Numbered from the stretch's first letter, positions 8,037-17,611 are shown. The stretch: 64,000 bases of DNA from Paracoccus sulfuroxidans (GCF_007830335.1 NZ_VLKU01000006.1:67001-131000); one strand, 5' to 3'. Numbers and translations: made by a program. Notes: generated by a model not told the origin, from the sequence alone.

Positions 8037-9943
8037 AGAAGGCTTTCCGCGACGCCTATGAGCGTGAACTGGACATGCTCTATGAACGCTCGGCCGAGTT
8101 TGCCGAAGAGTTTCCGGGCCTTGCCGACCGCTTGGGCGGCCTTTTGCGCGACAACATCGACCCGACGGTCGCGGGCCTGCTGGAAGGCAGCGCCTTCATG
8201 GCGGCCCGGGTCCAGCTGAAGCTGGATGAGGAGTTTCGCAACTTCACCATGGAGTTGCTGGACCAGATCTTTCCCGACGCGCTGGCCCCGATCCCCAGTT
8301 GCATGATCGTGCAGGCGCCGCCGATGACCAAGGCGCTTGGCGGGGCCGAAACCCGGCGCTTCCCGCGCGGCGAATATCTGGACGCGCGCTTTCGCGATGC
8401 CGACAAGCGGGTGATCTGTCGCTTCGCACTGACCTCGCCGCTGGTTGCGCTGCCGGTCGAACTGGCCGGGCTGACCTATCACGACCGCACGACGACGCTG
8501 GGCGCGATGGGGCAGGACCCTGACGAGGCGACGCGGGCGGGCCTGCAGATCGACCTGAAATGCACCGATGACGAGCCGTTCTCGGCCATGGGCGAGGATG
8601 AGATCGCCTTCCACATCACCGGCGATCTGGCCCGGGCGGTCGCGATCTATGAGCAGGTGCATTGCAACGTCACGCGCCTGTCGATCCGCTATCTGAAGAA
8701 GAACGGCGACCCGGCCTTCATCCGCCTGCGCCCCGACCAGATCCAGCAGATCGGCTTTGAGGAAGACGAGTTCCTGTTCAACCGCCAGACGCGGCTGTTC
8801 GAAGGCTTCGCCCTGCTGCGCGATTTCTTTGCCTTTCCGCGCAAGTTTCTGGGCTTCCGGGTGACGGGCCTTGCCAGCGCGCTGAAACGCGTCAAGGCCA
8901 GCGACATCCAGCTGGTGCTGGAGTTCGACCGCGCGAATTCCGACATCGCCCGCCAGATCAAGCAGGACGATCTGCGCCTGAACTGCGCGGCGGCGATCAA
9001 TCTGTTCGAGGAAAGCTCGAACCAGGTGCGGCTGGATGACCGGCGGCACGAATATGTCGTGACCCCGGATTCAAGCCCGATCACCCATTACGAGGTGCAG
9101 CAGGTCCTGCGCGTCCACGCCAGCTATGGCACCGCGCATGACCGGGTCGAGGTGTTTCCCCTTTACGCGCTGCCGCAAGCGACGAACGCGCCCCGCTCGA
9201 CCTATTTCTACACCGCGCGCCGCAAGCAGCGCCGCCTGACCGAGGCCGAGCGGAAGACCGGCTACCGCGCCGAATATCGCGGGACCGAGACCTTCATCTC
9301 GATCTATGAGCCGCCGCAATCGGTGATCCAGCGGCGCGCCCAGCGGCTGCATATCCGCACGCTCTGTTCGAACCGGCATCTTCCGGCAGTGCTGCCGCTG
9401 GCCGGGTCGAATGATTTCAACATGGTCAGCGATGCCGAATTCGGCCTGACCTGCGTGAACGGCCCCACGCCCCCGCGCGAGGCCATGACCGAGATCGAGC
9501 GCGCAGGCCCGCATCGGACCGGACAGGGCGACGTCTATTGGCGGCTGATTTCCTATCTGTCGCTCAACCATTTCGGCATCGACGACCGCTTCGGGCGCGA
9601 GGGCTCGGACAGCCTGCGCGAGCTTCTGAGCCTCTTTGCCGATCTGTCGGACAATGTCACCGAAACCCAGATCGCGGGCATCGTCGGGCTGAAGGTGCGG
9701 CCCGTCACCCGCTCGATCCGCCGCCCCGAGGGGTATTTCCCCGCCCGCGGGCTGGAGATCTCGGTCACCTATGACGAAACCGCCTTCGAGGGCACGGGCA
9801 TCATCCTGCTGGCGGCGGTGCTGGACCGGTTCTTCGCCGAATATGCCAGCGTCAACAGCTTCACCCAGACGGTCACCGTCAGCCGCCAGCGCGGCGTGAT
9901 CCGCAAATGGCCGCCCCGCGCCGGAACGGGTCCCCTGCTGTGA
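8033..9943 (+). CDS. tssF: T6SS baseplate protein TssF
   Basis: A 636-residue protein of the TssF/ImpG/VasA family. It begins with MKKAFRDAYERELDMLYERSAEFAEEFPG and DPTVAGLLEGSAFMAARVQLKLDEEF, and has the late QRRAQRLHIRTLCSNRHLP and YWRLISYLSLNHFGI segments. It is the largest wedge component and recruits TssG and TssK in characterised systems. Length and motifs are intact. It is coupled upstream to tssE and downstream to tssG by short overlaps. Confidence 0.97.
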   Translation: MKKAFRDAYERELDMLYERSAEFAEEFPGLADRLGGLLRDNIDPTVAGLLEGSAFMAARVQLKLDEEFRNFTMELLDQIFPDALAPIPSCMIVQAPPMTKALGGAETRRFPRGEYLDARFRDADKRVICRFALTSPLVALPVELAGLTYHDRTTTLGAMGQDPDEATRAGLQIDLKCTDDEPFSAMGEDEIAFHITGDLARAVAIYEQVHCNVTRLSIRYLKKNGDPAFIRLRPDQIQQIGFEEDEFLFNRQTRLFEGFALLRDFFAFPRKFLGFRVTGLASALKRVKASDIQLVLEFDRANSDIARQIKQDDLRLNCAAAINLFEESSNQVRLDDRRHEYVVTPDSSPITHYEVQQVLRVHASYGTAHDRVEVFPLYALPQATNAPRSTYFYTARRKQRRLTEAERKTGYRAEYRGTETFISIYEPPQSVIQRRAQRLHIRTLCSNRHLPAVLPLAGSNDFNMVSDAEFGLTCVNGPTPPREAMTEIERAGPHRTGQGDVYWRLISYLSLNHFGIDDRFGREGSDSLRELLSLFADLSDNVTETQIAGIVGLKVRPVTRSIRRPEGYFPARGLEISVTYDETAFEGTGIILLAAVLDRFFAEYASVNSFTQTVTVSRQRGVIRKWPPRAGTGPLL

Positions 9944-10914
9944 GCGAGCTTCAGGCCGGTTTCCTTTCGCTGCTGCGTCGGCTGGAACGCGAGGCGATCC
10001 ACAAGCCGCGCATCGGCCGCTCGCGCCGCCTGGCCGAGGATATCGTCGATCTGGGACAGGACCCGGAACTGGCCTTCCCGGGCAGCGATTTCGCCGATGC
10101 CGAGCCCGAGGGCAAGCACGGCAGGCCGCATCTTCGCGCGCAATTCATGGGCTTTTTCGGCCCGAATGGCGCGCTGCCGCTGAACACCACCGAAGAAGTC
10201 CTGCGCTGGAAAACGCAAGGCGAAGAGGCCTTCGTGCATTTCGCCGATGTCTTTTCCGCGCGCTATCTGCAGCTGTTCTTTCGTGCCTGGTCCGACAGCG
10301 GCGCGATCAGCCAGCACGACCGGCCCGATGATGACCGGTTTTCCTCCTATGTGGCGGCGGTGGCGGGCAATGGCGCGCCGTCCTTTCGCGACCATGACCG
10401 CGTGCCGGATCTGGCGCGGCTGCCGCTGGTCTCGATCTTCGGTGGCCGGGTGCGCAGCGCGGTCCGCCTTCGCCAGATGCTGCAGCAATATTTCACCTTT
10501 CCCGTGCGCGTCGATGAGCATGTCCCGACCTGGCTGGAATTCGACCCCGAGGACATCAAGGGCCTTGGCAAGGGCGGTGCCCTTGGCCGCGACATGTATC
10601 TTGGCTCGCGCGTCCGCTCGGTGAACGAAAAGATCTGCCTGCACCTGCATCTGCCCGATGTGGACGAATATCAGGCGTTTCTGCCCGGCAAGCGGCGCTA
10701 TCAGCAGCTGTCCGACATCGTCTTCTGGTATCTGGGCAAAAGCCACGAGGTTGATCTGGCGCTGTCCCTGCCGCCCGACCAGATCCCCGGCGCGCAGCTG
10801 GGGGGCAGTCTGTCGCTGGGCTGGCTGGCCGCGATGAAGCCCGATGCGGCAAGCCCCAGCGACTTCATCGAGATCGCCCGCTTTCAACTGAACCCTGACG
10901 CTGAACTTCACTGA
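9940..10914 (+). CDS. tssG: T6SS baseplate protein TssG
   Basis: A 324-residue TssG/ImpH/VasB family protein, with LAFPGSDFADAE, FMGFFGPNGALPLNTTEEVL and a C-terminal LGGSLSLGWLAAM. I chose the GTG at 9940, whose GTGA overlaps the tssF stop. The product then begins SELQAGFLSLLRRLEREA, where the family's conserved first helix starts. An in-frame ATG at 9907 would add eleven residues lying wholly inside tssF. It is part of the TssE-F-G wedge. Confidence 0.93.
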   Translation: MSELQAGFLSLLRRLEREAIHKPRIGRSRRLAEDIVDLGQDPELAFPGSDFADAEPEGKHGRPHLRAQFMGFFGPNGALPLNTTEEVLRWKTQGEEAFVHFADVFSARYLQLFFRAWSDSGAISQHDRPDDDRFSSYVAAVAGNGAPSFRDHDRVPDLARLPLVSIFGGRVRSAVRLRQMLQQYFTFPVRVDEHVPTWLEFDPEDIKGLGKGGALGRDMYLGSRVRSVNEKICLHLHLPDVDEYQAFLPGKRRYQQLSDIVFWYLGKSHEVDLALSLPPDQIPGAQLGGSLSLGWLAAMKPDAASPSDFIEIARFQLNPDAELH

Positions 10915-10922
10915 GGCCGAAC

Positions 10923-13556
10923 ATGACCGCAATTACGATTGAAAAATTCGCAGGCAAGATGAATCGCGCCGGCTATGACGCGTTCCTGCAGGCGATGCGG
11001 CAGGCGCGGGGCGACGGGAACCGCAATGTCGAGCTGGTGCATTGGCTGTTTCATGCGGTCTCGAACCAGAATTGCGACATCTCGGTCACGCTGCGCGAGC
11101 TGGGTCTGGATCGCGGCAAGGTGCTGAAGGATCTGGACGCGGCGATGGCCGCGCTGCAGAAGAACGTGACCGAAACCCCCGGCATTGGCGAAAGGCTGGC
11201 CGATGCGCTGAACCACGCCTGGACCTATGCGACGCTGTTCTTCGGTGAGGCGCAGATCCGCACCGGGCATCTGCTGGTCGCGCTGCTCAATGATTTCGCG
11301 CTGAACCGGGCGCTGCTGGAATGTTCGCGCGTGTTCGGTGAAATGTCCGCCGAGCAGATCGGGAAAGAGGCGCGCACCCTGTGGGCCGGGTCCGAGGAAG
11401 AGGACATGCGCCCGATGGATGGCTCGGGCCTTGCCGCGCCGGGTACGGGGGGCGCTGCCGGGCCGGGCGCGTCGACGGCACTCGGCCGCTTCTCGGTCGA
11501 CATGACGGCGCAGGCCGCTGAGGGCAAGATGGACCCGGTCGTCGGGCGCGATGACGAAATCCGGCAGGTCATCGACGTGCTGATGCGCCGCCGCCAGAAC
11601 AACCCGATCCTGACCGGCGAGGCGGGCGTCGGCAAGACCGCCGTGGTCGAGGGCTTTGCCCAGAAACTGGCCGCGGGCGAGGTGCCCCCGGCGCTTCAGG
11701 GCATGCGGCTGCACATGCTGGACATCGGCGCGATGCAAGCCGGGGCCAGCATGAAGGGCGAGTTCGAGCAGCGCCTGCGCTCGGTCATCGACGAGGTGCA
11801 GGCCAGCCCCACGCCGATCATCCTTTTCATCGACGAGGCGCATACGCTGATCGGCGCGGGCGGCTCGGCCGGGACGGGGGATGCGGCGAACCTGCTGAAA
11901 CCGGCGCTGGCACGGGGGACGCTGCGCACCATTGGCGCGACGACCTGGGCCGAATACCGGCAGTATTTCGAAAAAGACCCCGCGCTAACCCGGCGTTTCC
12001 AGCCCGTCACCGTGGATGAGCCCGATATCGCCACCGCCTGCTATATGATGCGCGGCCTGCTGGGCCCGATGGAGGCGCATCACAAGGTCCGCATCTCGGA
12101 TCAGGCGGTCGAGGCGGCGGTGAAGCTGTCGGCGCGCTATCTGCCCGCGCGGCAACTGCCCGACAAGGCGGTGTCGCTGCTGGACACGGCCTGCGCGCGG
12201 GTGGCGGTCAGCCAGTCCTCGATCCCCGCGCGGGTGGGCGATCTGCAGGCCCGCATCGCCGCGCTGGATGTCGAGATTTCTGCCAAGACCGCCGCGCGTG
12301 AGCTGGGCGAGGCCGATGAGAAGCGGCTGGCCGAGGCCGAGGGGCAGGTGGCCGCCCTGCGCGACCAGCTGGCCGAGTTGCAGCAGGCCTTCGAGGCCGA
12401 GAAGGGCATTGTCGAGAATATTCTGGCGCTGCGCCAGCGGCTGGCCGCCGAGGCGGGCGAAGAGACTGACCCCGAGACCCTGCGCGCGGACCTCGCCGCA
12501 GGCATGGGTCAGCTTGAGGCGATCCATGCCGATGAGCGGATGATCTATCCGCATGTGGACGATCAGGCCGTGGCCGCCGTTATCAGCGACTGGACTGGCA
12601 TCCCGGCGGGGCGCATGGTGGCCGATGAATTGCAGGCCATTCTGGGCCTTGCCGACAATCTGCAGGAGCGCGTGATCGGTCAGGATCTGGGGCTTCAGAC
12701 CATCGCCCGCCGGGTCGAGACCGCACGCGCAGGCCTGGGCAACCCCGAAAAGCCCATCGGCGTCTTCATGCTCTGCGGCCCCTCGGGCGTCGGCAAGACC
12801 GAGACGGCGCTGGCGCTCGCCGAGGCGCTTTACGGCGGCGAACAGAACGTCATTACAATCAACATGTCCGAATTCCAGGAGGCGCATTCCGTCAGCCTGC
12901 TGAAAGGCGCGCCTCCCGGCTATGTCGGTTACGGCGAGGGCGGTCGCCTGACCGAGGCCGTGCGCCGCAAGCCCTATTCGGTCGTCCTGCTGGACGAGAT
13001 GGAAAAGGCCCATCCCGACGTGCATGAGCTGTTCTTCCAGGTCTTCGACAAGGGCCGGATGGAGGATGGCAATGGCCGCCCGATCAACTTCCGCAACACG
13101 CTGATCCTGATGACCTCGAACGTCGGCACCGATTCGATCATGCGTCTGGCCCCCGACGGGGCGACGGCGGATGAGGCCGCGCTGGACGAGGCGCTGAAGC
13201 GCGATCTGCTGGACGTCTTCCCGCCCGCGCTTCTGGGCCGGATCATCACCGTCCCCTATGTGCCGCTGAGCCGCGAGGTGCTGTCGGGCATCGCGACCCT
13301 CAAGCTGCGCTCGGTCATGCGGCGGATGCAGGACTCGCATGGCACCGCGCTGCTCTGGGGGCAGGATGTGATCGACCATATCGTCGAGCAATGCCGCGAC
13401 CCCGACAGCGGCGGGCGCATGGTCGACAATATCATCACCAACTCGATCCTGCCGGACCTGTCGCGGCAGGTGCTGGGCAAGATGGTCTCGGGTCAGCCGA
13501 TGACCGATGTCACCATCCGCACGCAGGACGGCGGCTTCTCCTATGAGTTTGGCTGA
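10923..13556 (+). CDS. tssH: T6SS sheath-recycling ATPase ClpV (TssH)
   Basis: An 877-residue AAA+ unfoldase with a Clp N-domain (residues about 10-150). The first ATPase site is [13 protein letters not shown] near 233, with Walker [12 protein letters not shown] coiled middle domain spans about 420-530, and the second ATPase site is [12 protein letters not shown] near 618, with [14 protein letters not shown]. The middle domain and the N-terminal helix identify it as ClpV rather than ClpB. ClpV extracts and recycles the contracted TssBC sheath. It stops directly against the stop codon of the convergent TonB-like gene, with no intervening base. Confidence 0.96.
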   Translation: MTAITIEKFAGKMNRAGYDAFLQAMRQARGDGNRNVELVHWLFHAVSNQNCDISVTLRELGLDRGKVLKDLDAAMAALQKNVTETPGIGERLADALNHAWTYATLFFGEAQIRTGHLLVALLNDFALNRALLECSRVFGEMSAEQIGKEARTLWAGSEEEDMRPMDGSGLAAPGTGGAAGPGASTALGRFSVDMTAQAAEGKMDPVVGRDDEIRQVIDVLMRRRQNNPILTGEAGVGKTAVVEGFAQKLAAGEVPPALQGMRLHMLDIGAMQAGASMKGEFEQRLRSVIDEVQASPTPIILFIDEAHTLIGAGGSAGTGDAANLLKPALARGTLRTIGATTWAEYRQYFEKDPALTRRFQPVTVDEPDIATACYMMRGLLGPMEAHHKVRISDQAVEAAVKLSARYLPARQLPDKAVSLLDTACARVAVSQSSIPARVGDLQARIAALDVEISAKTAARELGEADEKRLAEAEGQVAALRDQLAELQQAFEAEKGIVENILALRQRLAAEAGEETDPETLRADLAAGMGQLEAIHADERMIYPHVDDQAVAAVISDWTGIPAGRMVADELQAILGLADNLQERVIGQDLGLQTIARRVETARAGLGNPEKPIGVFMLCGPSGVGKTETALALAEALYGGEQNVITINMSEFQEAHSVSLLKGAPPGYVGYGEGGRLTEAVRRKPYSVVLLDEMEKAHPDVHELFFQVFDKGRMEDGNGRPINFRNTLILMTSNVGTDSIMRLAPDGATADEAALDEALKRDLLDVFPPALLGRIITVPYVPLSREVLSGIATLKLRSVMRRMQDSHGTALLWGQDVIDHIVEQCRDPDSGGRMVDNIITNSILPDLSRQVLGKMVSGQPMTDVTIRTQDGGFSYEFG

Positions 13557-14585
13557 TCAGCGCACGTAGATGCTGGTGATCCCGATCATCGCCTCGGGTC
13601 CCAGCTCTGCCTCAAGCGCGGCGAAGAAGGGCTCGGCCAGTTCGCCCGCGCGCTGCGCCACCGTCTGCGGCCGGGTCGGGGTCGCCAGCGCCAGCAGGAT
13701 CTGGTTCGTGTCCCGCGCCGCGCCCATCCGCGCGACCGGGACGTCAAAACTGGTCGTCCCCGCCGAGGAGATCAGGAACCGGCGCAGGTCATGCACGGTG
13801 CCATTGTCGTCGATCATCAGCAGGGTGGTGTAATAGCCGGTGCTTCCGCTGATCCGGCCCCGCAACGGGTTGCCGCTGGCGATGTCCTGCGCCTCAAGCT
13901 GGAAACCCAGCCCAAAGACCGGATAGCGCGCATCGTTGCGGGCGAAGGAAATCGCCGGGCATTGCCGCTGGTCGATCAGCGTGGCGGCCTGCGTCACCGG
14001 GGTCGACAGCCCCTCGGTCAGGTCGCGCATCAGCGCCGAGATCTGCCGGTCCGAGGCCGCCAGCACGCCCAGTTGCAGCTCATCCTCGCCGCGCATGGCG
14101 GGCAGGGCCAGCAGGCAGGGCTCGGTCAGCTGGTTGCGAATGCGCTGGAACAGCTCGACCAGACGCGGGTCGGCCTCAGCCTGACTGTCGACGGCAGGCT
14201 GCTGCGGGTCAGGGGCGGGCGTTTCGCCGCCGTTCTCGGTGCTTTCCGGGCGGGCTTGAGGCAATGCAGGAATGTCGCGCGACGGATCCAGCAATGAGGT
14301 CAGCACCTGCGGCTCTTCTGCCGAGGGCTGTGCTTGCGGGCTGGCGGGGGTCTGGACAGCGGTCAGATCGGGACCGGGCAGGGCTTCGGTTGTCAGCACC
14401 GGCGCGCTGACCTCGGGCGAGGGTTGCAGCGCGCTGACGTCGATCTGCATGGTGGTTGGCGGCGGATCTGCGGTGAACTGGAAGGACGGCCGCCAGATGA
14501 CGGCGGCCAGCGCCGCCGAATGCAGCGCGATCGACAGCGCTCCGGCCAGGCTCCACAGCCCTTTCTGCGGCGTCGTCCCGATCAT
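13557..14585 (-). CDS. TonB/TolA-like anchored protein with PpkA-type sensor domain
   Basis: A 342-residue protein with one membrane segment near residues 12-30, a Pro/Ala/Glu-rich stalk (about 40-140) and a globular extracytoplasmic C-terminal domain. It is the last gene of an ExbB-ExbD-ExbD operon, the position of a TonB or TolA partner, but no standard TonB C-terminal domain is visible. Residues 157-266 align without gaps to residues 458-567 of the kinase PpkA in this window. Shared features are two Cys exactly 52 apart, QC, an RG pair 33 residues later and a final HD. This is a direct sequence match. The function, perhaps passing force or a wall signal across the periplasm, is inferred. 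Confidence 0.75.
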   Translation of the reverse strand: MIGTTPQKGLWSLAGALSIALHSAALAAVIWRPSFQFTADPPPTTMQIDVSALQPSPEVSAPVLTTEALPGPDLTAVQTPASPQAQPSAEEPQVLTSLLDPSRDIPALPQARPESTENGGETPAPDPQQPAVDSQAEADPRLVELFQRIRNQLTEPCLLALPAMRGEDELQLGVLAASDRQISALMRDLTEGLSTPVTQAATLIDQRQCPAISFARNDARYPVFGLGFQLEAQDIASGNPLRGRISGSTGYYTTLLMIDDNGTVHDLRRFLISSAGTTSFDVPVARMGAARDTNQILLALATPTRPQTVAQRAGELAEPFFAALEAELGPEAMIGITSIYVR

Positions 14586-14980
14586 CCGGCCCCACCCTCG
14601 CGCAGCGAGACCAGCCGGATGTCATAGCCCGCCAGTTCCGGCCGGGCCAGGGTCTGCAACAGCAGCTCGGCCGGGGCGTCGCGGTCCAGCATCAGATAGA
14701 CCGTTTCCCCGGCGGGGCCGAGGACCGAGCCCAGCAACTCGGGCGAGATCGGCGTGCCGCCCAGCAGCCATTCATCCGCAGACTGCACGACCAGCACGTT
14801 CGAGGGGATCTGCGCGCCGGTCAGCTGATCCGTCCGGGGCAGGCGGACATTGCCCTGCGTCACGACCTCCTGCCCGATCAGCATGAAAAAGAAGATCAGC
14901 AGAAAGACGATATTCACGATGGCCAAAGAAATATCTCCGGCGGCGCGGCGCTTGCGCAGGGGGGGAAGCTTCAGCGCCAT
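14582..14980 (-). CDS. ExbD/TolR-family protein, Asn variant
   Basis: A 132-residue ExbD/TolR protein: a basic N-terminus (LPPLRKRRAAG), one membrane helix at about residues 18-38, then a periplasmic domain. In canonical ExbD/TolR the helix starts PLVDV and the Asp carries the proton. Here the matching residue is Asn23 (LAIVNIVFLLIFFFM). The codon is AAT, so this is not a reading error within the given sequence. The gene overlaps the TonB-like gene by four bases and meets the other exbD by one base. It likely pairs with that Asp-bearing paralogue. Confidence 0.85.
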   Translation of the reverse strand: MALKLPPLRKRRAAGDISLAIVNIVFLLIFFFMLIGQEVVTQGNVRLPRTDQLTGAQIPSNVLVVQSADEWLLGGTPISPELLGSVLGPAGETVYLMLDRDAPAELLLQTLARPELAGYDIRLVSLREGGAG

Positions 14981-15435
14981 CAGACCCTGCCATCCGCGAT
15001 CTGGACCGAGGCGATGCCACGCGCCGACAGCAGCTCCAGCACGTTGACGACCTCCTGCACCCGCACCTTGGGGCGGACGACGATCAGCACGTGCTGCGTG
15101 CCCTGTGCGGCGGTCACATCGGCCAGCGCCTGCAGCTTGTCCGGGCCGAAGCGCTGCCCGCGCGCGGTCACGCCATCGGTGTTCAGCGTCCAGATGGCCG
15201 TCACGCGCGGCTGGGCAAGGCTGTCATCGGGCGCGGCACCGTCATCGGTGGTGGCCTGAGCAGGGGCATCGCTCGCCACCGCGCCGGTCTTGATCGACAG
15301 GATCGAATAGGCCGTCAGATTGGTCGACAGCATGAAAAAGACCAGCAGCTGGAACATCACATCCGCCAGCGGCAGGAACGAGAACCGATAGTTCGGCGTC
15401 CTTTTGGGCAGTTCAAGCCGCGTGGTCCCCGCCAT
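14980..15435 (-). CDS. ExbD/TolR-family protein, Asp-bearing
   Basis: A 151-residue ExbD/TolR protein with a membrane helix at about residues 18-40 reading FLPLADVMFQLLVFFML. Asp25 is in the position needed for proton flow through the ExbB pentamer. The periplasmic domain (about 45-151) contains the ALADVTAAQGTQHVLIVVRPKV strand typical of the family. It sits between exbB and the Asn-variant exbD and shares one base with the latter. ExbD works as a dimer, so an Asp/Asn heterodimer is possible. Confidence 0.88.
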   Translation of the reverse strand: MAGTTRLELPKRTPNYRFSFLPLADVMFQLLVFFMLSTNLTAYSILSIKTGAVASDAPAQATTDDGAAPDDSLAQPRVTAIWTLNTDGVTARGQRFGPDKLQALADVTAAQGTQHVLIVVRPKVRVQEVVNVLELLSARGIASVQIADGRV

Positions 15436-15441
15436 TCGCCG

Positions 15442-16080
15442 TCACCGCGCCGCCTTGGTCACGCGGCCATGGATCGCCGCCGAGATCACCATTTCGATGG
15501 ACAGACGCTCATCCTCGATCCGGCCTTCCAGCCAGGTGCCGATGAAATAGGCGATCAGCGCGATGGCCAGCCCCGCCGCCGTGGTGGTCAGCGCGGTCCA
15601 GATCCCGTTGGCCAGCAGCCGGGGGTCGGTCACCTCCTGGCTGAGGGCAAGGTTGCTGAACGCGTCGATCATGCCGATGACGGTGCCCAGAAGGCCCAGC
15701 ATCGGCGCCATCTGCACCACCGCCTCAAGCAGGCGCATGCGCGTGCCCAGCTGCGCGAGTTCAACCAGTGCGGCCTGCCGGGCCAGCTCCTCGCCATAGG
15801 CGGGGTCCGAGGGCCGCGCGCGCAGGCCCGACATCACCGCCGCCAGCACCCGGCCCAGCACCGATTGCGCCGATCCGGCCTTGCGCTGCGCCTCATCCGG
15901 GCGGCCGTTCAGCCAGTCGTCAAGGATCCCCTCGGCCTGTTTCTGGCGACCCAGACCCATGCGCGAGAACTGGATCAGCTTGAACAGCACCACCGTCAGC
16001 ATCATCACCGACAGGGCCGCAAGCGCCGCGAAAACCGCGATCGAGGACAGGGGCTGGGCCCAGAGCCATTCCAATGACAT
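15442..16080 (-). CDS. ExbB/TolQ/MotA-family proton channel
   Basis: A 212-residue three-helix membrane protein. One helix lies near residues 12-32. The long cytoplasmic loop contains RLLEAVVQMAPMLGLLGTVIGMI, and the last two helices include LANGIWTALTTTAAGLAIALIAYF, the diagnostic ExbB/TolQ signature with the pore-lining Thr residues. It would form the pentameric stator around the ExbD dimer. It precedes the two exbD genes. Its location inside a T6SS locus, away from any TonB-dependent receptor, argues against ordinary iron uptake. Confidence 0.9.
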   Translation of the reverse strand: MSLEWLWAQPLSSIAVFAALAALSVMMLTVVLFKLIQFSRMGLGRQKQAEGILDDWLNGRPDEAQRKAGSAQSVLGRVLAAVMSGLRARPSDPAYGEELARQAALVELAQLGTRMRLLEAVVQMAPMLGLLGTVIGMIDAFSNLALSQEVTDPRLLANGIWTALTTTAAGLAIALIAYFIGTWLEGRIEDERLSIEMVISAAIHGRVTKAAR

Positions 16081-16094
16081 GCCGCCGCCCGTGC

Positions 16095-16541
16095 CTAGAT
16101 GCCGAATTCGATGTCGGTGCGGGCCTGCGTGGCCAGCCCGTCAAGGCAGGCCGCGCGCTTGTCGCTGTCGTCATCGCCCGTGCATTCGGCCACGTCATTG
16201 ATGACGATGCGGCCGATCTTGCCGCAGGTCCGGTCGGGCAGCGAGAAGACGGCGACCTTGGTCTTGCCCGCAGTCATCGCGCCGAAATCGAGGATCGGCA
16301 GCGATTGCACCACGCCCGCGTCGTCAAAGATCGCGACCTGCCAGGCGGCGCGCTTCAGCCCGCTGTCCAGCCGGTTGGTGGTGACCACGGTCAGTTGGCA
16401 TCCACCCTCGGCCGTGTCGACGGCGCTGTTCAGCTCGAGGAAGATCTTGCCATCGGGGGCGGCAGTCGCCTCTTGAGCATGGGCGAGGGGGGCGATGCAG
16501 GACAGGCACAGTCCCATGGCGAAGGCCGTCGCGTGGCGCAT
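16095..16541 (-). CDS. Exported protein of unknown function in Exb operon
   Basis: A 148-residue protein with a clear signal peptide (LCLSCIAPLAHA, cleavage after AHAQ about residue 23). The mature part of about 125 residues is a predicted beta-rich domain with Cys in GGCQLTVV, RTCGK, AECTG and AACLDG. These four cysteines would allow two disulfides. No known family is recognised. It is 14 bases upstream of exbB in the same direction, so it is likely a periplasmic partner of the Exb-type module. Confidence 0.7.
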   Translation of the reverse strand: MRHATAFAMGLCLSCIAPLAHAQEATAAPDGKIFLELNSAVDTAEGGCQLTVVTTNRLDSGLKRAAWQVAIFDDAGVVQSLPILDFGAMTAGKTKVAVFSLPDRTCGKIGRIVINDVAECTGDDDSDKRAACLDGLATQARTDIEFGI

Positions 16542-16560
16542 GAAAGATCCTTTCCTGGGA

Positions 16561-17043
16561 TCAGCGGGATACGCCGATCATGTTGCTGGTCGAAGCCGGG
16601 TCGGTTGGCGGGGCCGCTGGGGACCCGTCCGCCATCTGATGCGAAACCGCACCGCGCTGCAATGGCAGCAGGTGGCTGGCCGAGGCGTCATCGGGCATCT
16701 GCATGGTGGGCACATCGGTCAGATGTTCGCGCATCGCCTCTTCCCGGATGCGCTGCATCCCGGCCAGGCTGTCGCCAGAGCCGGGGCGGCCATGAATGAT
16801 CAGCGGCATCGCGGCAGGGCCGTCCTCTGCGGGCGCGATCTGGGCGGGGCGGGTGGCCGCAGCTTCGGCCCGGATCACCTCGGCCCGGATCACCACGGGG
16901 CGGGTGACGCGTTCGACGGCGACCGTGGCGGCGGGCGTCGCATCGGGCTTGGCCGAAAGCTTGGTCAATGCGGTCGCAAAGCCCAGCGTCGCCGCGACGG
17001 CAATCGCGACTGCGCCTGCGTAAACTATGGGTTTCGTGACCAT
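16561..17043 (-). CDS. Membrane-anchored hypothetical protein
   Basis: A 160-residue protein with one N-terminal membrane segment (VYAGAVAIAVAATLGFATAL, residues 7-26) followed by a low-complexity, Ala/Pro-rich extracytoplasmic tail. There is no recognisable domain. It appears to be the first gene of the minus-strand operon ending with the TonB-like gene. A GGAG lies about 12 bases upstream of the ATG. It could be a spacer or anchor protein. Composition alone does not exclude a misannotated frame, but position and coding bias favour a real gene. Confidence 0.6.
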   Translation of the reverse strand: MVTKPIVYAGAVAIAVAATLGFATALTKLSAKPDATPAATVAVERVTRPVVIRAEVIRAEAAATRPAQIAPAEDGPAAMPLIIHGRPGSGDSLAGMQRIREEAMREHLTDVPTMQMPDDASASHLLPLQRGAVSHQMADGSPAAPPTDPASTSNMIGVSR

Positions 17044-17057
17044 TTCGATCTATTCTC

Positions 17058-17080
17058 CTGCCACGCAATTAGCATGGCAG
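17058..17080. promoter_or_regulatory. Inverted repeat in divergent promoter region
   Basis: CTGCCA (17058-17063) and TGGCAG (17075-17080) flank an 11-base AT-richer centre in the 73-base gap between the Exb operon (minus) and the DUF1036 gene (plus). The position suits an operator serving both directions. No regulator can be named. Confidence 0.3.
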
Positions 17081-17116
17081 ACATTTCAGAACAATGAACC
17101 AGAACGACGGCCAGCC

Positions 17117-17524
17117 ATGAGGCGATCACTTTCCGCAGCCCTTGCCCTGACGATTTTCGGTGCCGCCCCGGCCATGGCGGCGCTGCGTCTGTGCAACCAG
17201 TCCTTCGACGTCCTGAACATCGCCATGGCCGAGCCGCGCGAGGGCGGATTTATCACGCGCGGCTGGTGGCGCGTCGCCCCGAATCAATGCGCCACGCTGG
17301 AGCGTGAGCTGCTGCGCTCACGCTATTATTACGTCTTCGCCTCGGATATTTTCGGTCGCGAGGCGCTGGCGGGCTCGATCCCCATGTGCGTCGCGACCCA
17401 GCGGTTCGAGATCGAGGGGCAGGAAGATTGCCTGCTGCGCGGCTATCTGGACGCCCGTTTCCTTGAGGTCGACACGCAGGAACAGGACAACTGGACCGTG
17501 TTCGTCAGCCCCCGGCCACAATAG
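17117..17524 (+). CDS. Exported DUF1036-family protein
   Basis: A 135-residue protein with a signal peptide (MRRSLSAALALTIFGAAPAMA, cleavage after residue 21). The mature domain begins LRLCNQSFDVLNIA and contains GWWRVAPNQCATLERELL, the pattern of DUF1036, a small periplasmic beta-sandwich family with paired cysteines. Its function is unknown in the literature I recall. An upstream in-frame start at 17027 is rejected because the signal peptide begins at 17117. Its neighbours are wall-active proteins, which suggests an envelope role. Confidence 0.8.
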   Translation: MRRSLSAALALTIFGAAPAMAALRLCNQSFDVLNIAMAEPREGGFITRGWWRVAPNQCATLERELLRSRYYYVFASDIFGREALAGSIPMCVATQRFEIEGQEDCLLRGYLDARFLEVDTQEQDNWTVFVSPRPQ

Positions 17525-17611
17525 CGCGGCGCGGTGACGAAACTTGGAACTGGGGGCCGTGGCTGGTATGGATGGGGCCGTAAACCTGATATCGCAACCG
17601 CGCAGGATTGA

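Noticed and set aside
9907..9939. Earlier ATG start for tssG
   Set aside because: It would add eleven residues encoded fully within tssF and without family similarity. The GTG at 9940 gives the usual coupled overlap.
14582..15435. Possibility that the ExbB/ExbD genes are an iron-uptake energiser
   Set aside because: No TonB-dependent receptor or iron gene is near them, the partner lacks a TonB C-terminal domain, and the siderophore genes are 46 kb away. The T6SS context is a better fit, though not proven.
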